A stretch of 64,000 bases of DNA from Cristatella mucedo (lineage: Eukaryota; Bryozoa; Phylactolaemata; Cristatellidae). The translations under genes were made by a program, and so were the position numbers. The DNA is taken from NCBI GenBank assembly GCA_009760855.2, contig WPIO01000014.1, positions 4,818,001 to 4,882,000 of the forward strand, read 5' to 3'. The notes below the pieces were generated by a model, which was not told the DNA's origin, did no database searches, and saw only the letters and a list, made by a program, of their open reading frames with translations. Positions 21,755-34,925 of the stretch are shown one piece after another (position 1 is the stretch's first letter; every line of letters begins with the position of its first letter).

Positions 21755-22392
21755 CCCATAATCGCTTGCAACTGGTGAAAAACTCTGCAGTTCGTCGGCA
21801 GCATAGTTACCACATCGCATTACTTCTGACCGAGCTTCGCTGGTTCCCTATAAAACATCGAATTGACGTTGAGATCCTCTCTTCTACAAACGTCACTTCA
21901 CTTGCTTATACCAGCCTACCTATCAGATCTCCTTACTCCTCCACTGACCTCTTGCACTCTGCACTCGGCTGCACTCAGCTGTTTCGACGTTCCTCCCACT
22001 AAACTGAGAGATCCTTTGGTCATCATCAGGCCTTCAGCTGGCATGCACCCCAAGTTCGGAACTCGCTCCTGCTTCACCTGCAGGCGACTTTCTCTCTTTT
22101 TTCCCCGTCCGCGTATGCTTTTCGAGCTTATTTGTGCAGGATTCAGCTCCTGCTGCTGCCGGGTTCCATACTAACCGACCGATGGTCCCGGGCAGCTTCT
22201 TCTCGTTTGCTCTTCAATGCTGCTCTCCGCACGATGCTTGTTCGGAGAGCTTTCGCATGCTTGTCTAAGCGCGATGCCGTGCCTAGACGCTAACCTTGGT
22301 TATTGCTTCTCTTGCAGGAAGCTGTAAAGCTCTGGGAAAGAGATCTGGTTCTCTTAGGGCGCTGTACGAATGGCACTGTTATTATTATTCCT
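21755..22392 (+). pseudogene. LINE-C copy: reverse transcriptase C-terminus and 3' end
   Basis: Opens with LQLVKNSAVR..YHIALLLTELRWFPIKHRID, the counterpart of the LINE-A segment [28 protein letters not shown]. The 3' UTR differs from LINE-A (CCGATGGTCCCGGGCAGC). The terminal hairpin is related (GAAAGAGATCTGGTTCTCTT, GGGCGCTGTACGAATG), followed by TTATTATTATT. It is a related CR1/L2 family, frameshifted and dead. The same 3' end occurs at 53375-53565. Confidence 0.72.
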
Positions 22393-22800
22393 CACATCAA
22401 CTGCAGTAGCCGAGAGAAAACAGTCGCACCTAGCATACAGTACTTCCTAATAATTTTCTGAGGCTGGGAACGGATTTGCGAAATGCAACAGCACTGGAGT
22501 GCATTCAGGGTCCGATTGCTTGGCCGGCACTAGGCCGATGCAGGTGCCGCGAATGCCTGCACCGATGCTCTGACTCTGCGGCGGCTGGAACGTGCATGCA
22601 GTCACCAATAGAGGCCCGTGGCTGCCAACGGTCGGCAGCTAGAGGTTCGCTTGGAACTCATTCGCCACTCGCTGTGCCCCATTTTTCCTTTTAATCACGA
22701 CCTTCAATCTACCGTTTAGTATGGCCGTTTCCCTTCTCTTAATCCACTCGAAGACGCCATAGCAAGTTTGTTGCTTTACTTTGCTGCATCAAAGGAAAGT
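22393..22800. other. No recognised gene
   Basis: Unique DNA with chance frames only. Confidence 0.5.
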
Positions 22801-22807
22801 GTTCGTA

Positions 22808-22968
22808 ATATAAAAAATGTAATTCATTTATATAGCGCCATAAGAAATCTCACATTTCTAGTCAGCCGCTTCATATATGCCACGGGGCTCGAGCCCACCA
22901 CCTCGACCAGACTTTGGTTGGACAAGCACCTTGACCACTGGATCCACTCTTCGGAAGCTTTACGAGGT
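22808..22968 (-). mobile_element. SINE-1, diverged
   Basis: Reverse strand: a tRNA-like head with GTGGTGGGCTCGAGCCCC as B box, a GGCATATATGAAGCGGCT body, and a degraded LINE-A-like tail ending at ATGAATTACATT. Confidence 0.7.
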
Positions 22969-23519
22969 TGACCCTCTGAATTACCATATGGGCATTACTT
23001 GCCAGCTATCGGCTACTTCACTCTAAAAATTTCCACAAAGGAGCTTGTCTGTTGTTGTACCCCTGTGGTTGGCTCGGTTAGTCCTGTGTAAGGCTGCTGC
23101 TGCATGGAGCATGGCCGTTGGACCTTCTCTCTCATGTTGTGTCAGGATGTCCTTTAGGTCTTCTCGTGGATCGCGATGGATCGATCACTCGAGCGGCCGC
23201 CTCTGAGTGGTGGCCTCTGACTGGTTAGGCTTAGTGCGAGCCGCCTTCCCTTCTTTTGCTGGGATTGCTGCATCACCGGTTACTGGATACGAGTCAGCAA
23301 GAAGCATACAACTGGTAGTGCAGCACGGTCGGACAAGATGTGCCTGTGTCTGCCGCTGGAGAGAAGAGTGTGTGCAAGGATCGTGTCAGCGAAGTGTGCA
23401 GGTTCAGGAAATGCAAAGTAAACGCTTCGGCCACTACGGTCTTTAAGTAAAAGAAGGGAATGCTCGTGCATGTATGTATGTATGAGCACCTGACACGGCA
23501 AGACGAAGGGGCAGACTCA
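22969..23519. other. No recognised gene
   Basis: Unique DNA. No repeat or domain recognised. Confidence 0.5.
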
Positions 23520-23811
23520 AGCTAGCTGTGAAGGAACTAGGGGAGCCTTGTGAATCCAAGTAGGCACTGTTTCCGGCTGATGAACTAAACGATGATAAAA
23601 CTAACTTACTAGTTATGGGCAAACCTAGTGTTATTCAGAAATTGGAAAGGCTGACTTTCAAAATTAGCTAGCTGTGAAGGAACTAGGGGAGCCTTGTGAA
23701 TCCAAGTAGGCACTGTTTCCGGCTGATGAACTAAACGATGATAAAACTAACTTACTAGTTATGGGCAAACCTAGTGTTATTCAGAAATTGGAAAGGCTGA
23801 CTTTCAAAATT
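23520..23811 (+). repeat. Perfect 146-bp tandem duplication across a LINE-A 5' junction
   Basis: 23520-23665 and 23666-23811 read identically. Each holds about 60 bp of flanking DNA plus the first 85 bp of the LINE-A insertion. Confidence 0.93.
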
Positions 23812-24706
23812 GGCTCTGCCAGCATATCTCCAGTTGCATCAGCTCGAAATCTAGGTGTCATATTCCAAAGCGACCTCTCGTTAGACGACCACATCAGCTC
23901 CACAGTCAAATCAGCCTATTTTCAGCTTCATAACATTGCTAAAATTAGGGCTTGTTTAGATAAGGATACCACGTCCAAGTTGGTCCATGCATTCGTGACA
24001 TCTCGTCTCGACTTCTGCAACTCACTGCTTACTGGCCTACCAGCATGTGCGATCAGGCGATTGCAGCTGGTGCAAAACTCTGCAGCTAGGCTTGTCTGTC
24101 GTGAGCGTCGCAGTTGCCACGTTACTCCACTTCTCGCCGACCTGCACTGGCTACCAGTCAAGCAACGGATTGACTTCAAGGTTTTGTCGCTCACTTTTAG
24201 GTCTCTTCATTCTATGGCTCCAGCCTATCTTTCAGATATACTACCCCATCAGGCAAAGCATCGTACCACTCGCTTTTCGGAATCCAACAGTCTAGAAATA
24301 CCTCGTACAAACCTTAAATCCTTTGGAGACCGTGCATTTAGCTCGTATGCTCCCACAGCCTGGAACTCCCTCCCGACCTGCATCAGAACATCCCCTGACC
24401 TGACCACATTTAAAAGAAACTTAAAAACATACCTATTTAGGACAGCATTTAGTGGGTCCTTGTGATTCGTCCTCGATGTGCTTATACGTGCTGACACTGT
24501 TCATGCTGCCACTAACCACATTTGCATGCTGACCCAGTGCATGTAACCCCTAACCATGTTATTCATTTTGTTTGTTTTTCAAGCATGATTTTACTTACTA
24601 TTCTATTGCGTATCACTTTGCAGCAAATGTAAAGCGCCTAGAAAGAGATTAAGTTCTCTGAGGGCGCTTTATCAAGTGCAATATTATTATTATTATTATT
24701 ATTATG
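23727..24706 (+). pseudogene. LINE-A copy, 5'-truncated, C-terminal RT ORF open
   Basis: Begins within the RT thumb (LNDDKTNLLVMGKPSV) and keeps an uninterrupted frame of 234 residues from 23761 to 24465. It contains [40 protein letters not shown] and the terminus FRTAFSGSL. About 160 bp of 3' UTR, the hairpin (24634-24672) and a TTATTATTATT tail to 24706 follow. The open frame and clean tail suggest a younger insertion than most neighbours, but the catalytic RT palm and the endonuclease are missing, so it is dead on arrival by 5' truncation. Confidence 0.9.
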
Positions 24707-24879
24707 AACAGGAAGCCATCACAACTGCTTCGGCAAAGTAGGCACATGGCTTATGCTCTTTGATGTAAGACCAGTCTAGCTGCTGTTTTCAGCACCAGCT
24801 ATAGGGACGAAATTACTGTACCAGCAGCCTGAACCAATACTGAATCACTGTAACACAGCCTGATGAGAACTGGGAAGCT

Positions 24880-25210
24880 TGAAAGATCTTTGCCCAGCCA
24901 CTGAGGTAAGAAGTCCTTAATCTTGGACTGAGATAGAACATGATGACCAACCGTGGAACAGTCTCCTGAATAAAAACTTTTAGCATCAAGCAGTCTTCAA
25001 GGAGGAGTCTCCCACAGATTATCAGCAGTTGGCAATGGAAGCACTACGACACCCCAATTAGTTCCACGCACTACACACTACCACGCACATACACTTATTC
25101 CAGCCCAGCCCTATGTTCAGGATTTCGAATGAAGAGGAGCTCGGCTTTATCGTCATTTAGTTTAAGAAACTAGCCATCATCCAGGTCCGAATGCCTGTGA
25201 CGGTCTGCTC
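24880..25210 (-). pseudogene. LINE-B fragment, strongly decayed
   Basis: Reverse-strand similarity to the LINE-B RT region (compare 40400-40660): TCTTGGACTGAGATAGAAC, CAGTCTCCTGAATAAAAAC and CATCGTCATTTAGTTTAAGAAACT-type segments. No open frame remains. Confidence 0.55.
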
Positions 25211-26439
25211 TTCCGTGTTCAATGGACCATGCCGAATTCAAAAGGAAAGTGTCTATCATTCCTCGATGTCACTATTCCTGGGCCTAAAAAGTACGTGCTA
25301 AACTCTGCGTGCCCTGCTAAACTCTCCCAGCAGCTGCTCAGATCAGGGCTTTGTAGTTGGAAGGCCTTTTCCTGTTTACCCACTAGTGGCTGCAGTATCG
25401 ATTTGACAGTTTGAGTGGATTGCAGTTACAGTTTTAGCTTGAATCAACGACAGCTTTTCAGACTACTTCGACTGCAGCAAGTCAGCATCCTGGTGGACAG
25501 CAGCCACGGATTCAGCAGAAGCACGCAGGGCTTCATGGGCTCGATAAAGTGCAGTATGTTTACTCAGTGGTGCAGTCGGCCTACTGGAGCCCGGCAAGCA
25601 CATGCAGCTTGCTCATTGACTGGTCGCGGCCAAAAACTACCACGGGCAGAAGCCTAGCGAGGATTAAGCCAAGGACAGACTAAATTTTGAAGTTAGCGAG
25701 ACGACTAATCAAAAGAGCGATGGATGGGGCATGCCGGGAGGTGCATAAGGGGGGCATTCTCGGAGGCAAGCAGACTGGCACGCCCTTTCAGGGCCTGTCC
25801 AGGGATTAGCTTTTTAGTGAATAGAGCTGCATATAGCTGTAGTCGCTTTTTCGGCTTGCTGCACTACACGGCCGCATTCCACACACATCTTGTGAGGAAA
25901 ACTAGGCCTCATAGAGAGATGTTGCCTGCGCTCGTCAGCCTTAGGCTCCATCTGCTTGGCCTCTGTGGCCTCCAGCGATAACCTCACCTGCAAAAAATAT
26001 CTACTCGCTCTCTCGCACCTCTCTGCCCTTCATTCGCGTGGTGTTTAGGTCACTTACAGGAGCAAGTGGCTTCAGCCGTTCTCTGTCTTTGCAGACTCTG
26101 CAGCAGCCTGACCATGCATGCTGACAGCAGTACAAGCTCAGGCAGCCAGCATAGACAGTGAGGCTGCTGCCGAAGAGTCGATGTGCCGATGCTCTCCTCC
26201 TCGGTTCTGCTGGTCACCTGGAAGAGCCCGGGTAATAGAGCCCATGCTCCGATCGCCCACTGATGCTGCACTGCATGCTGGGCTACCGCCCACCAAGCTA
26301 GCAGACGCCAGTGATCCGGGAATGAGTTGTCTGTCGGTCGTCGTCGGAATAGGTCGGTGGCCGGTAGTGGATCCTGCATCGACTCAGCAAATTCGATCAG
26401 AGTGTGTGTTCTTTAAAAAAAATAAGTTAAATTATATTA
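25211..26439. other. No recognised gene or repeat
   Basis: Unique DNA with chance frames of up to 112 codons that lack recognisable domains. Confidence 0.5.
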
Positions 26440-26590
26440 AATTGAATAGTAGCTGATTGAACAGCCTCGGGAGAGACTAGGCGACTTTCGCTCTGGTGGC
26501 TTGAGGGAATATTGACTGCTGAAGTGCTCGAACCCACGACCTAGGTAGTAAAGTGTAAGCATCTTGCTCCTGGGCTAAGACCAGGGGCAA
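26440..26590 (-). mobile_element. SINE-2, diverged
   Basis: Reverse strand: B-box-like GTCGTGGGTTCGAGCAC. It ends in GGCTGTTCAATCAGCTACTA and an AT-rich tail. Confidence 0.65.
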
Positions 26591-28063
26591 AATGAAAGGT
26601 TAGACTGTTTTCCTGCATCATATGCAGCCTCCTTCCTGTGTTGCTGAGAGGATGTTGCTCCCCCACCAGCCCGCTCTATTCCAAATGTGAATAGAACTTG
26701 CTGCTGTGACAATTAGCTGCAATATACTGCTTTGACTCTGAGACAACCAAGATCGACTTCCCGATAGCCTGATGCAAAACTTGCACGGCACCATTTTCTC
26801 GTTTGCTGTCTTGGTCATTTATCTTTCACCGGATGTATAGAGTATTCAATAGCTTCCAACCGTCTGCTGTCTGAAACCCCATGCAACTGCTCACCAGCTG
26901 ATGAAGTACTAGTTGTGCTACTACAGTTCTCGATTGACTGAAGATAGTAGGCATGCTACATTTTGGTATGTGACTTACTTCCGCACTCTCTGTGTGACCA
27001 GCTACTGTTACCCATTTTGCACACGTGGCACTCCTTGCTCTGCAGCTATTCACTAGCCGAACTACAGCCTGGAGATGATAAAATGGAAAAATCCACATCA
27101 GTAGTTCCACAAACTTCTGCTGCAGAGTGCCTAAACTTGACCTGCAAGTTTTATCAACCTCATGTCGTGTCCTTAGCGTTTATAAATGTTTCATGTGGGC
27201 ATGCTCTTCTGATTGTGAGTCTACTCTCATTTGACTGCACATCTTAGCTGTCTTTCGCACTGTATGGGCACATATTAGCAAGCTTGACAACGAATGACTT
27301 CAATCTCTCTAATTCTGTCCTAACTAGACCATCATTCTTAGAGTCTTCTACCTATCATGCTCTGTCTATTGCCTCATCGTTTCTTCATACTTGGAAGCAG
27401 GTGGACATACTCTTGGACTTAATCTCAGTATGAATAGCACTGCCCATCATAAAAAAGAAAATAAAGCACCGAACCTCTACACAAGCTAGAGCCCATAAAA
27501 GCATCTCCCCTACCCCAACTGCTTGCTGCCGGCTGCCGTCTCCTCTGGCTTGTCTCTCGGGCCAAAGAAAGTGGCACTACAAAAACAACTCCTGCAAACG
27601 ATGTGCAAAGAGGAAGTAAAATGGCTTGGGCCAAGCAGGTATTGTCCTTAGCCAAGCGGGTCTGTCCTACAATCACGGCAGAGTCAAAGGGATCTCCAGT
27701 TCCGATGGATGCCAAGTGCTTGGCTAGTGTCTCTGGATTAAACCTCAACTTTACCGATAGACCACACTGTTCTGCTTGACAGATGCCAGCTGCCAGCCAG
27801 CACACAGTGTGGCCCAGTGGGAGCTGGACCGGTGGCCGGTGGCCTGGTGGAGCCTCCAGCCACTGCATCCCGGCACTGCCCCCCCCATATGGGGGTGAGG
27901 AGGGGGGTCACCAGCTTCGCGTGGCAGTGCAACAGAAGAACACAAGACGGCAGCGGCCCTGCATAGAGAGGGAGAGACAGAGAGAAGGAGACAGAGACAG
28001 ACAGAGAGAAACAGAGAGAGACAGAGACAAAGAGAGAAAGTGGGGGAGGGATAGAGAAATAGA
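26591..28063. other. No recognised gene
   Basis: Unique DNA grading into a purine-rich edge of the microsatellite from about 27960. No domain recognised. Confidence 0.5.
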
Positions 28064-29590
<1,527 letters not shown>

Positions 29591-29869
29591 GGAACAGAAA
29601 GAGAAGGGGAGAAAGAGAAAGAGAACCGATACAGGGGACGAGGGAGAGACAGAGAAATACAGAGTGAGGGAGAGAGGGAGGGAGAGAGAGAGAGAGGGGG
29701 ACAAGGAGATGAGAGAGGAAAAGACTAACAGAGACAGATAAAGACAGAGTCAGACAGAGATGCACAGAGAAAAACAGAGAAAGACAGACAGACAAAGCAG
29801 ATAGAGGTCGACAGAAACCGATGGAGACGGACGAGGCAGACTGAGACAGACTGGGGCAGGCAGAGAGAT

Positions 29870-29944
<75 letters not shown>

Positions 29945-30060
29945 CAGAGACAGAGACACAGAGAGAGGGAGATAGAGAGAGAAAGAGATGGAGAGGCAAA
30001 AAGAGAGAAGGATAGACAAGATAGACGGTGGGAGAAAGAAGAAGATGGAGGGACATGGAG
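29591..30060. repeat. Purine-rich tract with (GA)n core
   Basis: About 470 bp of GA/GGA/GACA-rich DNA, with a perfect GA run at about 29872-29939. Confidence 0.92.
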
Positions 30061-30389
30061 GGCGATGGGCACATGACTCTACCCCAAATTAAATTAGGAT
30101 AGTCGAGAATATTTTGGAATGAAAATTTCTGTACCAAGGGCCTGTATATCCGGGTATGTCGTAACTTCGGCCTCCACAGGTAGCAGTAGTGGTGCAGTGC
30201 CATCGGCTCTGAGCCGAAGGTAAAGCACTCATTTTTCTTGCAAGCATATTTATAAAGTACACACTATGAGGCTTCGTGTCATATGTGAATAGCACAAGAA
30301 TGCACGTGATATTTGTAATGTTCAGGAGCATAACTACGGCTCGCTTTGCTTTCGTGCATGCCTGCCTGCACCAGTGCACACATTCAGTG

Positions 30390-30540
30390 TGTGGTGCTAG
30401 CACTTCAAGATGCAGGTCGTGAGTTTAAGTCCTGCAGCAGGCAACTCTATATTGTCTATTGCAAGCGGCGGTGATAGCCGCCACGGCTTCTCTGCTGCTG
30501 TACAAGTGAGACTGCTGAATCCGCTAACCTTTTTTTAAAT
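30390..30540 (+). mobile_element. SINE-2
   Basis: tRNA-like B-box GTCGTGAGTTTAAGTCCTGC, then GGCAACTCTATATTGTCTAT and TGCAAGCGGCGGTGATAGCC, ending GACTGCTGAATCCGCTAAC. Confidence 0.65.
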
Positions 30541-31015
30541 CTGTCTTCGAAAGAGATGGGGCTGGCAATGCCATCTCCAGCAGCAGTGAAAGTGGTTTAA
30601 TGATGCGAGACAATACTACGGTTCAGAATCCGGAAGGCAAAAATCTTGCCGCCTACGGTCAATGCGCTGGTGAGATCGTTTTTGGAAAACCCAAGTGTAA
30701 GAGACATTTTTAACTTGGCCAGCATGGCATCGAAATACTGCATGTCGTTGACAGTTGAGAGTGTGCAACCAGGCTCTAAAAGTGAAGGTACATGCAAAGG
30801 TACACTTAAGCAGCCAGCCAAATTCCAAACGGAGAGGGCTCAGCTTACACAACACAGATACTGACTGACCAATGTTGTCGTATTTAATGGGTTCATAAGT
30901 CACCATGGCTCCATTGACAACTGTCTAACAGGCGACGATCCCTGCGATCTGCAGCTCGTACAGGTAGCAAGACTGCATCTAAAAAGTCAGCTTCTCACGC
31001 AGCCACAGTCAGCTT
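30541..31015. other. No recognised gene
   Basis: Two overlapping reverse-strand frames (30597-30821, 30616-30906) lack a domain I know. The frame containing VNDMQYFDAMLAKLKMSL has protein-like composition but is too short to judge. Confidence 0.4.
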
Positions 31016-31165
31016 CTCACACAGCATATATCAGCGTAAGAGCATTGGAGGATATCACCCGGCTTGCAGCAGGCAGTAAAGGATTGTCAGCGGCAGCAGG
31101 ACTTGAACCGACGAGCTGAGCGTCGTGAAGAGCAAGCCCCTTTGCCCTGGGGTACGACCCCAGGG
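31016..31165 (-). mobile_element. SINE-2, diverged
   Basis: Reverse strand: an A-box half with GGGCAAAGGGGCTTGC, a B-box-like GTCGGTTCAAGTCCTGCTGC, then ACAATCCTTTACTGCCTGCT. Confidence 0.55.
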
Positions 31166-31984
31166 CTCTTTGAACAAACATCTTCACAATTCTCAAGGAA
31201 CAGGAACTGAAGCCAGTTGATCAGCATGAAGGCCATCAATGGAACTGCACACAGCATTCGCCGCCCTAAGATTCCTTAGCACCTCGATATGCACAGTAGG
31301 TAACTTAATTCATTCACGTGAAGGCTTAATGGGCCTTTTTCCTTAAATTACCTCACGGAACTGAAGAGCTATTATTAGGTGTCACCAAGGCACCGAGGGC
31401 TATCGACAGTTCCCGATGCGGTAGTGTGGTTTTCGAAAATGATATGGGGATTGTTCGGTCTACATATCTGCGTGTCTATGGTTGAGTATATGAAAGTCTG
31501 CTTCTACGGTGCTGGTTTGGCAGGTGAGGATAGCAGCCAAACAATATGGCCAAAACGTTAACCGGAGGCATGGTCTATATCTGCAGCAGCCAATGAAAGC
31601 TCAGCAGCTGTGACAGTGTGCCAAAAAGCTGGCAAAATTTATTAGTAGCCAGGAATAGTGGAAACTGAAAAATGTCTTTTTTTGTAATCGAATTTTGTAG
31701 TTGCACCTTCAATAAAAAAAGACATAAATAGGCTAATGGTCATGACAACTTACAGCTAATTGTCGGACTGAGCATGCCCTCTCATAGTGCGATAGTAATT
31801 CGCTATTTTTTATCTACATAAATTTCAAAATGTTAAATGTATTTGCTTTACAATCAGGTATTGCCACAGACCAATTGTTTTTATTGAGGAATGACAATAA
31901 GCCACGTGGCACACTTGGGAAGCATCGAAATCTATAGGCTGTCTGCTTTCTGTTCTGTGGCTACTGTGGTTTTATCCTTGTTTA
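31166..31984. other. No recognised gene
   Basis: AT-rich unique DNA. Nothing supportable. Confidence 0.5.
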
Positions 31985-32178
31985 ATAATAAAGAAATAAA
32001 TAAACCCTAGCTGATTCAACAGCCTCTTTTTGTGTAGCGACAGAAGAGCCTTTATGGCTATCGCAATCGCTTGCAGTGGCGATAAAGGATCGTCCACCGC
32101 AGGAATCGAACCCACGACCTCGGGACCGAGGACATGAAAGCAACCGCTTTACCTAGTGTGCCATCACGGCTCACCGGG
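31985..32178 (-). mobile_element. SINE-2, best preserved copy
   Basis: Reverse strand: GAGCCGTGATGGCACACTAG with an A-box-like head, GGTTGCTTTCATG, B-box GTCGTGGGTTCGATTCCTGC, the ACTGCAAGCGATTGC body, and the 3' end GGCTGTTGAATCAGCTAGGG plus TTTATTTATT. The boxes resemble an RNA polymerase III promoter, as in tRNA-derived SINEs. Confidence 0.8.
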
Positions 32179-32214
32179 AAGTACCCATACCAGTTTCTTA
32201 ATGTCGAATTTGAA

Positions 32215-32290
32215 AAAGCTAATAACAATAATAAATTTGATAAAGTGCATTCAGAGAACTCAATCTCTTTCTAGGCACTTTACAATTGCT
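32215..32290 (-). mobile_element. LINE-A 3' end fragment
   Basis: AAT-type tail, ATTTGATAAAGTGC, and the hairpin with AGAGAACTCAATCTCTTTCT, in reverse orientation. Confidence 0.75.
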
Positions 32291-32379
32291 TGAATTTTAA
32301 AAGCTTCCTTAAAAGAACCGCTTATACAGCTAGCTACCAGGTTTGATCCCCTTCCAAGATTAAGGACTATCTACCAAGG

Positions 32380-32790
32380 TGACCAGCTAAAAATGTCCCC
32401 GATTCTGTCTTGGCTAGACTTTTGTAATTCAATTTTAGCTGGCCACCAAAAAAACCACCAAATCTCTGAAGGTGAGGATGAATATTGCGGCAAGCCTAGT
32501 CAACAAACTATCAGAGAAGTTCAGAATGTGGAGCCTGTTTCCATGCTTCTTATCCAACGACATTGTATTCTCCTGCTGACGACTTTGACACATACTTCCC
32601 AGCCGTCCTAAGGTGTAACTTCCAAGCTACTCATTTTTCGACTCAACTTCTCACTCGCCCTTTGTTGCTTGAGATGAACCCTGTTGGCTACCCTATGGGC
32701 ACAGAAAGCTGTGTAGGCTTCAAGTGCACCGTAGAAAACCCTTTAGTATAACTCCAGTCTGAATGGCTTTTTGGAGTTACAGATACAGTG
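32380..32790 (+). pseudogene. LINE-B fragment, RT C-terminal region
   Basis: ILSWLDFCNSILAG corresponds to VLSRLDYCNSLLAG of the copy at 48637-49520. Later LINE-B 3' coding (AVLRCNFQATHF..) follows in shifted frames. An internal deletion and frameshifts make it inactive. Confidence 0.65.
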
Positions 32791-32914
32791 TACTGTTACG
32801 TCTTTGATGTGGCAATTTCATTGACGTAACCACATGCTTTTGGATGATTTATAGGGAGGCGAATTTCTTTAATTGGAGATGAAGCCTTTGGCCTGTCGGG
32901 GGGGGGGCAGTGAA

Positions 32915-33545
32915 TTAAGAATAATAATACTAATAATAATCGGTCGAGTATATCTCCATAAGAGAACTCAAGCTCTTTGCCACCACTTTGCAGCTTGCTG
33001 AAAGAGAATCAGTACCTAAGATTTAGTGATGTGCATGGTATCCGGCATGCAAAAGCAAGCACCTTTTAAGGCCAACGTGCAAAAACGAACAAGAATATAC
33101 TCGTGGCCACCGGTTTGTAGGACATTTGGGTAGTAGCATGCACTGAATCATGCACAGGTAAGCACACAGGAACAAAACAGAGACAAGATGTAGGTTAGGG
33201 ATTGCAGGTGATGGCAGTAACTGAAAGCAAGTTCCAGACTTTTCCGGGCATGCGAGCTCAAGACTCGATCGTCAAAAGATTTTAATTTAATGCACGCAGC
33301 ATATAGACGACTAGACGCTGAAGAACATGCGAGATGTGAGAGCAGAGAAGAGACCCCTGCCGGTGTGGTGGGCAGACAGCGGTCCGGTACAGAGTGGTGC
33401 TGGGCGAAAGTGCTCTGCAAACGTTGGGAAAATATACATGAGCAGAGGCGTTCTGCAGCTTCTTGATACATTTTCTATAACGTTTTTTTGAGTTAACCAA
33501 GTAGTCTGTCAGATGATAGAAGGGGCTGGCACTCGCTAGTTTCAA
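32915..33545 (-). pseudogene. LINE-A-related copy, 3' part, strongly diverged
   Basis: Reverse strand: AAT-rich tail with a degraded hairpin (32920-33005). About 150 bp upstream comes the C-terminal RT-associated region, recognisable from SFDDRVLSSHARKSLELAF, the counterpart of [19 protein letters not shown]. The tail-to-stop spacing matches intact LINE-A ends. Confidence 0.6.
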
Positions 33546-33719
33546 TACTAGTGCATGCTAACAAAGATGTACCAGGAGTACCAATTAAGGAGTACTCTTG
33601 GTGGCATACAATTGTAAGGAACAAAACCTGAGAAACAGTATTGCAGACATACACATGCTTCCTGAAGATGGTTGGATTCTCTCGCGCATTCTTCTCTTCT
33701 TCTCGGTTCTTCAGCTTGT
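33546..33719. other. No recognised gene
   Basis: Short unique stretch. Nothing supportable. Confidence 0.5.
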
Positions 33720-33877
33720 CTGCTGCTGCCGGATAGGTGGGTGTGGGGCTCTCTTTTTTGCTGTTACACTGATGTCCTGTCCAGACGGTGACTGGATATC
33801 ACGGCATGCCCAGAAAGAGAATTAGTCCTCCTAGAGTGTTATGCAAATATATTTTATTATTATTATTATTTTCCTTC
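33720..33877 (+). mobile_element. LINE-A/C-type 3' end, diverged
   Basis: CCCAGAAAGAGAATTAGTCC, TAGAGTGTTATGCAAATATA and a TTATTATTATT tail follow the terminal pattern of the LINE families. Confidence 0.5.
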
Positions 33878-34461
33878 TTATCCCTCTCTCTGCCACAGGT
33901 AATATTGCCCTTGATTTTGAGTTGAATAGAAAGTGTGGGATAAAAGATGGAGGACTATTGACGAATGATAGTGACGATTCTTCTCGAAAGGTGAAAGTTC
34001 TTGGTATCAAGAATCAGCTTTAATGCTTTGCACGGAGCCAGCAGCATGATGCTACTGCTGCTACCGCAGTCTCTTTGTTTGCAGGAGGCCGTAATGCAAG
34101 TGCCTCTCGTCTATTACAAAGACTGCTAGAAATGGGGTGGCTAAGCAGTAGCAGCTGCTGCAGAAGGAGAAGCAGCAGCAGTAGCAGAAGCAACTGCCTG
34201 TACATCAGGAAAGTGAGCTCAGATTTTCAGACACTGATCTCCCTATTTTCCCGTCTGCAACATCGTTAGGCAGGTCGACCGGCCTGTATCCCATTAGCCC
34301 TGCATCTGGCAGACCGGAGGAGGCAGCAAAGTCAATGCAGCATCACGAAGAAAGATTGACGAACTGCACACCTGCCTGATCAGATAATCTTGCCTGTCGC
34401 TTAAATATTTTTATCGATAGTAATATAAGCATAGGTACTTCTGCCTGTCCACGTGTACGCC
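33878..34461. other. No recognised gene
   Basis: Unique DNA containing an AGCAGCAGCAG-type run at 34150-34195. Confidence 0.5.
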
Positions 34462-34612
34462 GAGCTGGTTTGGTTCAGCGGTTAAGGTGCTTGCCCCCCC
34501 CCCGACCAAGGTCTGGCTGAGGTCGTGGGCTCGAGCCCGGAGGCATGCGTGAAGCGCCTGAATAGAAATAATTTCTCTTGGGGCGTTTCAAAAATGAATT
34601 TTTTTACATACT
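34462..34612 (+). mobile_element. SINE-1 (tRNA-derived, LINE-A tail)
   Basis: Forward strand: GCCGAGCTGGTTTGGTTCAG with A-box-like TGGTTCAGCGGTTAAGG, a C-run, B-box GTCGTGGGCTCGAGCCC, GCGTGAAGCGCCTGAATAG, the hairpin AGAAATAATTTCTC and GGGGCGTTTC, then ATGAATTTTTTTA. This is the only forward-strand copy here. Confidence 0.78.
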
Positions 34613-34654
34613 CAAGTGTCTTGCATCCTCTTACGTGAATGGCACATGTGCAAG

Positions 34655-34925
34655 CAAGCTCCTATTTGTATGTGCATGTTCCTATGTTTATATGTATCTG
34701 TGTGTGCATGTGTGCATTGACATGCGTTCACTCATGTGCATGTCCGTGTGTTCGGTGCATGTGTACGCGTTGATACAGCTACAAATTTATCGGTCTGAAT
34801 GTATGCATATATGTGTGTGCACACTGGTGTGTATGTGTTCGTGTGTTCACTTTTGTGGGAGGTCCTGTGTGCGTTTGTATGTGCGTTTGCTTGTGCATGT
34901 GTACGGGTGTGCGTACGGAGCTAAA
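34655..34925. repeat. Degenerate TG/CA-rich repeat
   Basis: An alternating TGTG/CATG-type stretch of about 270 bp with imperfect periodicity. The open frame over it is Cys/Val/His-rich low complexity. Confidence 0.8.

Noticed and set aside
31985-32178. tRNA gene
   Set aside because: The A- and B-box-like segments belong to a dispersed SINE with a conserved non-tRNA body and tail; no complete cloverleaf.
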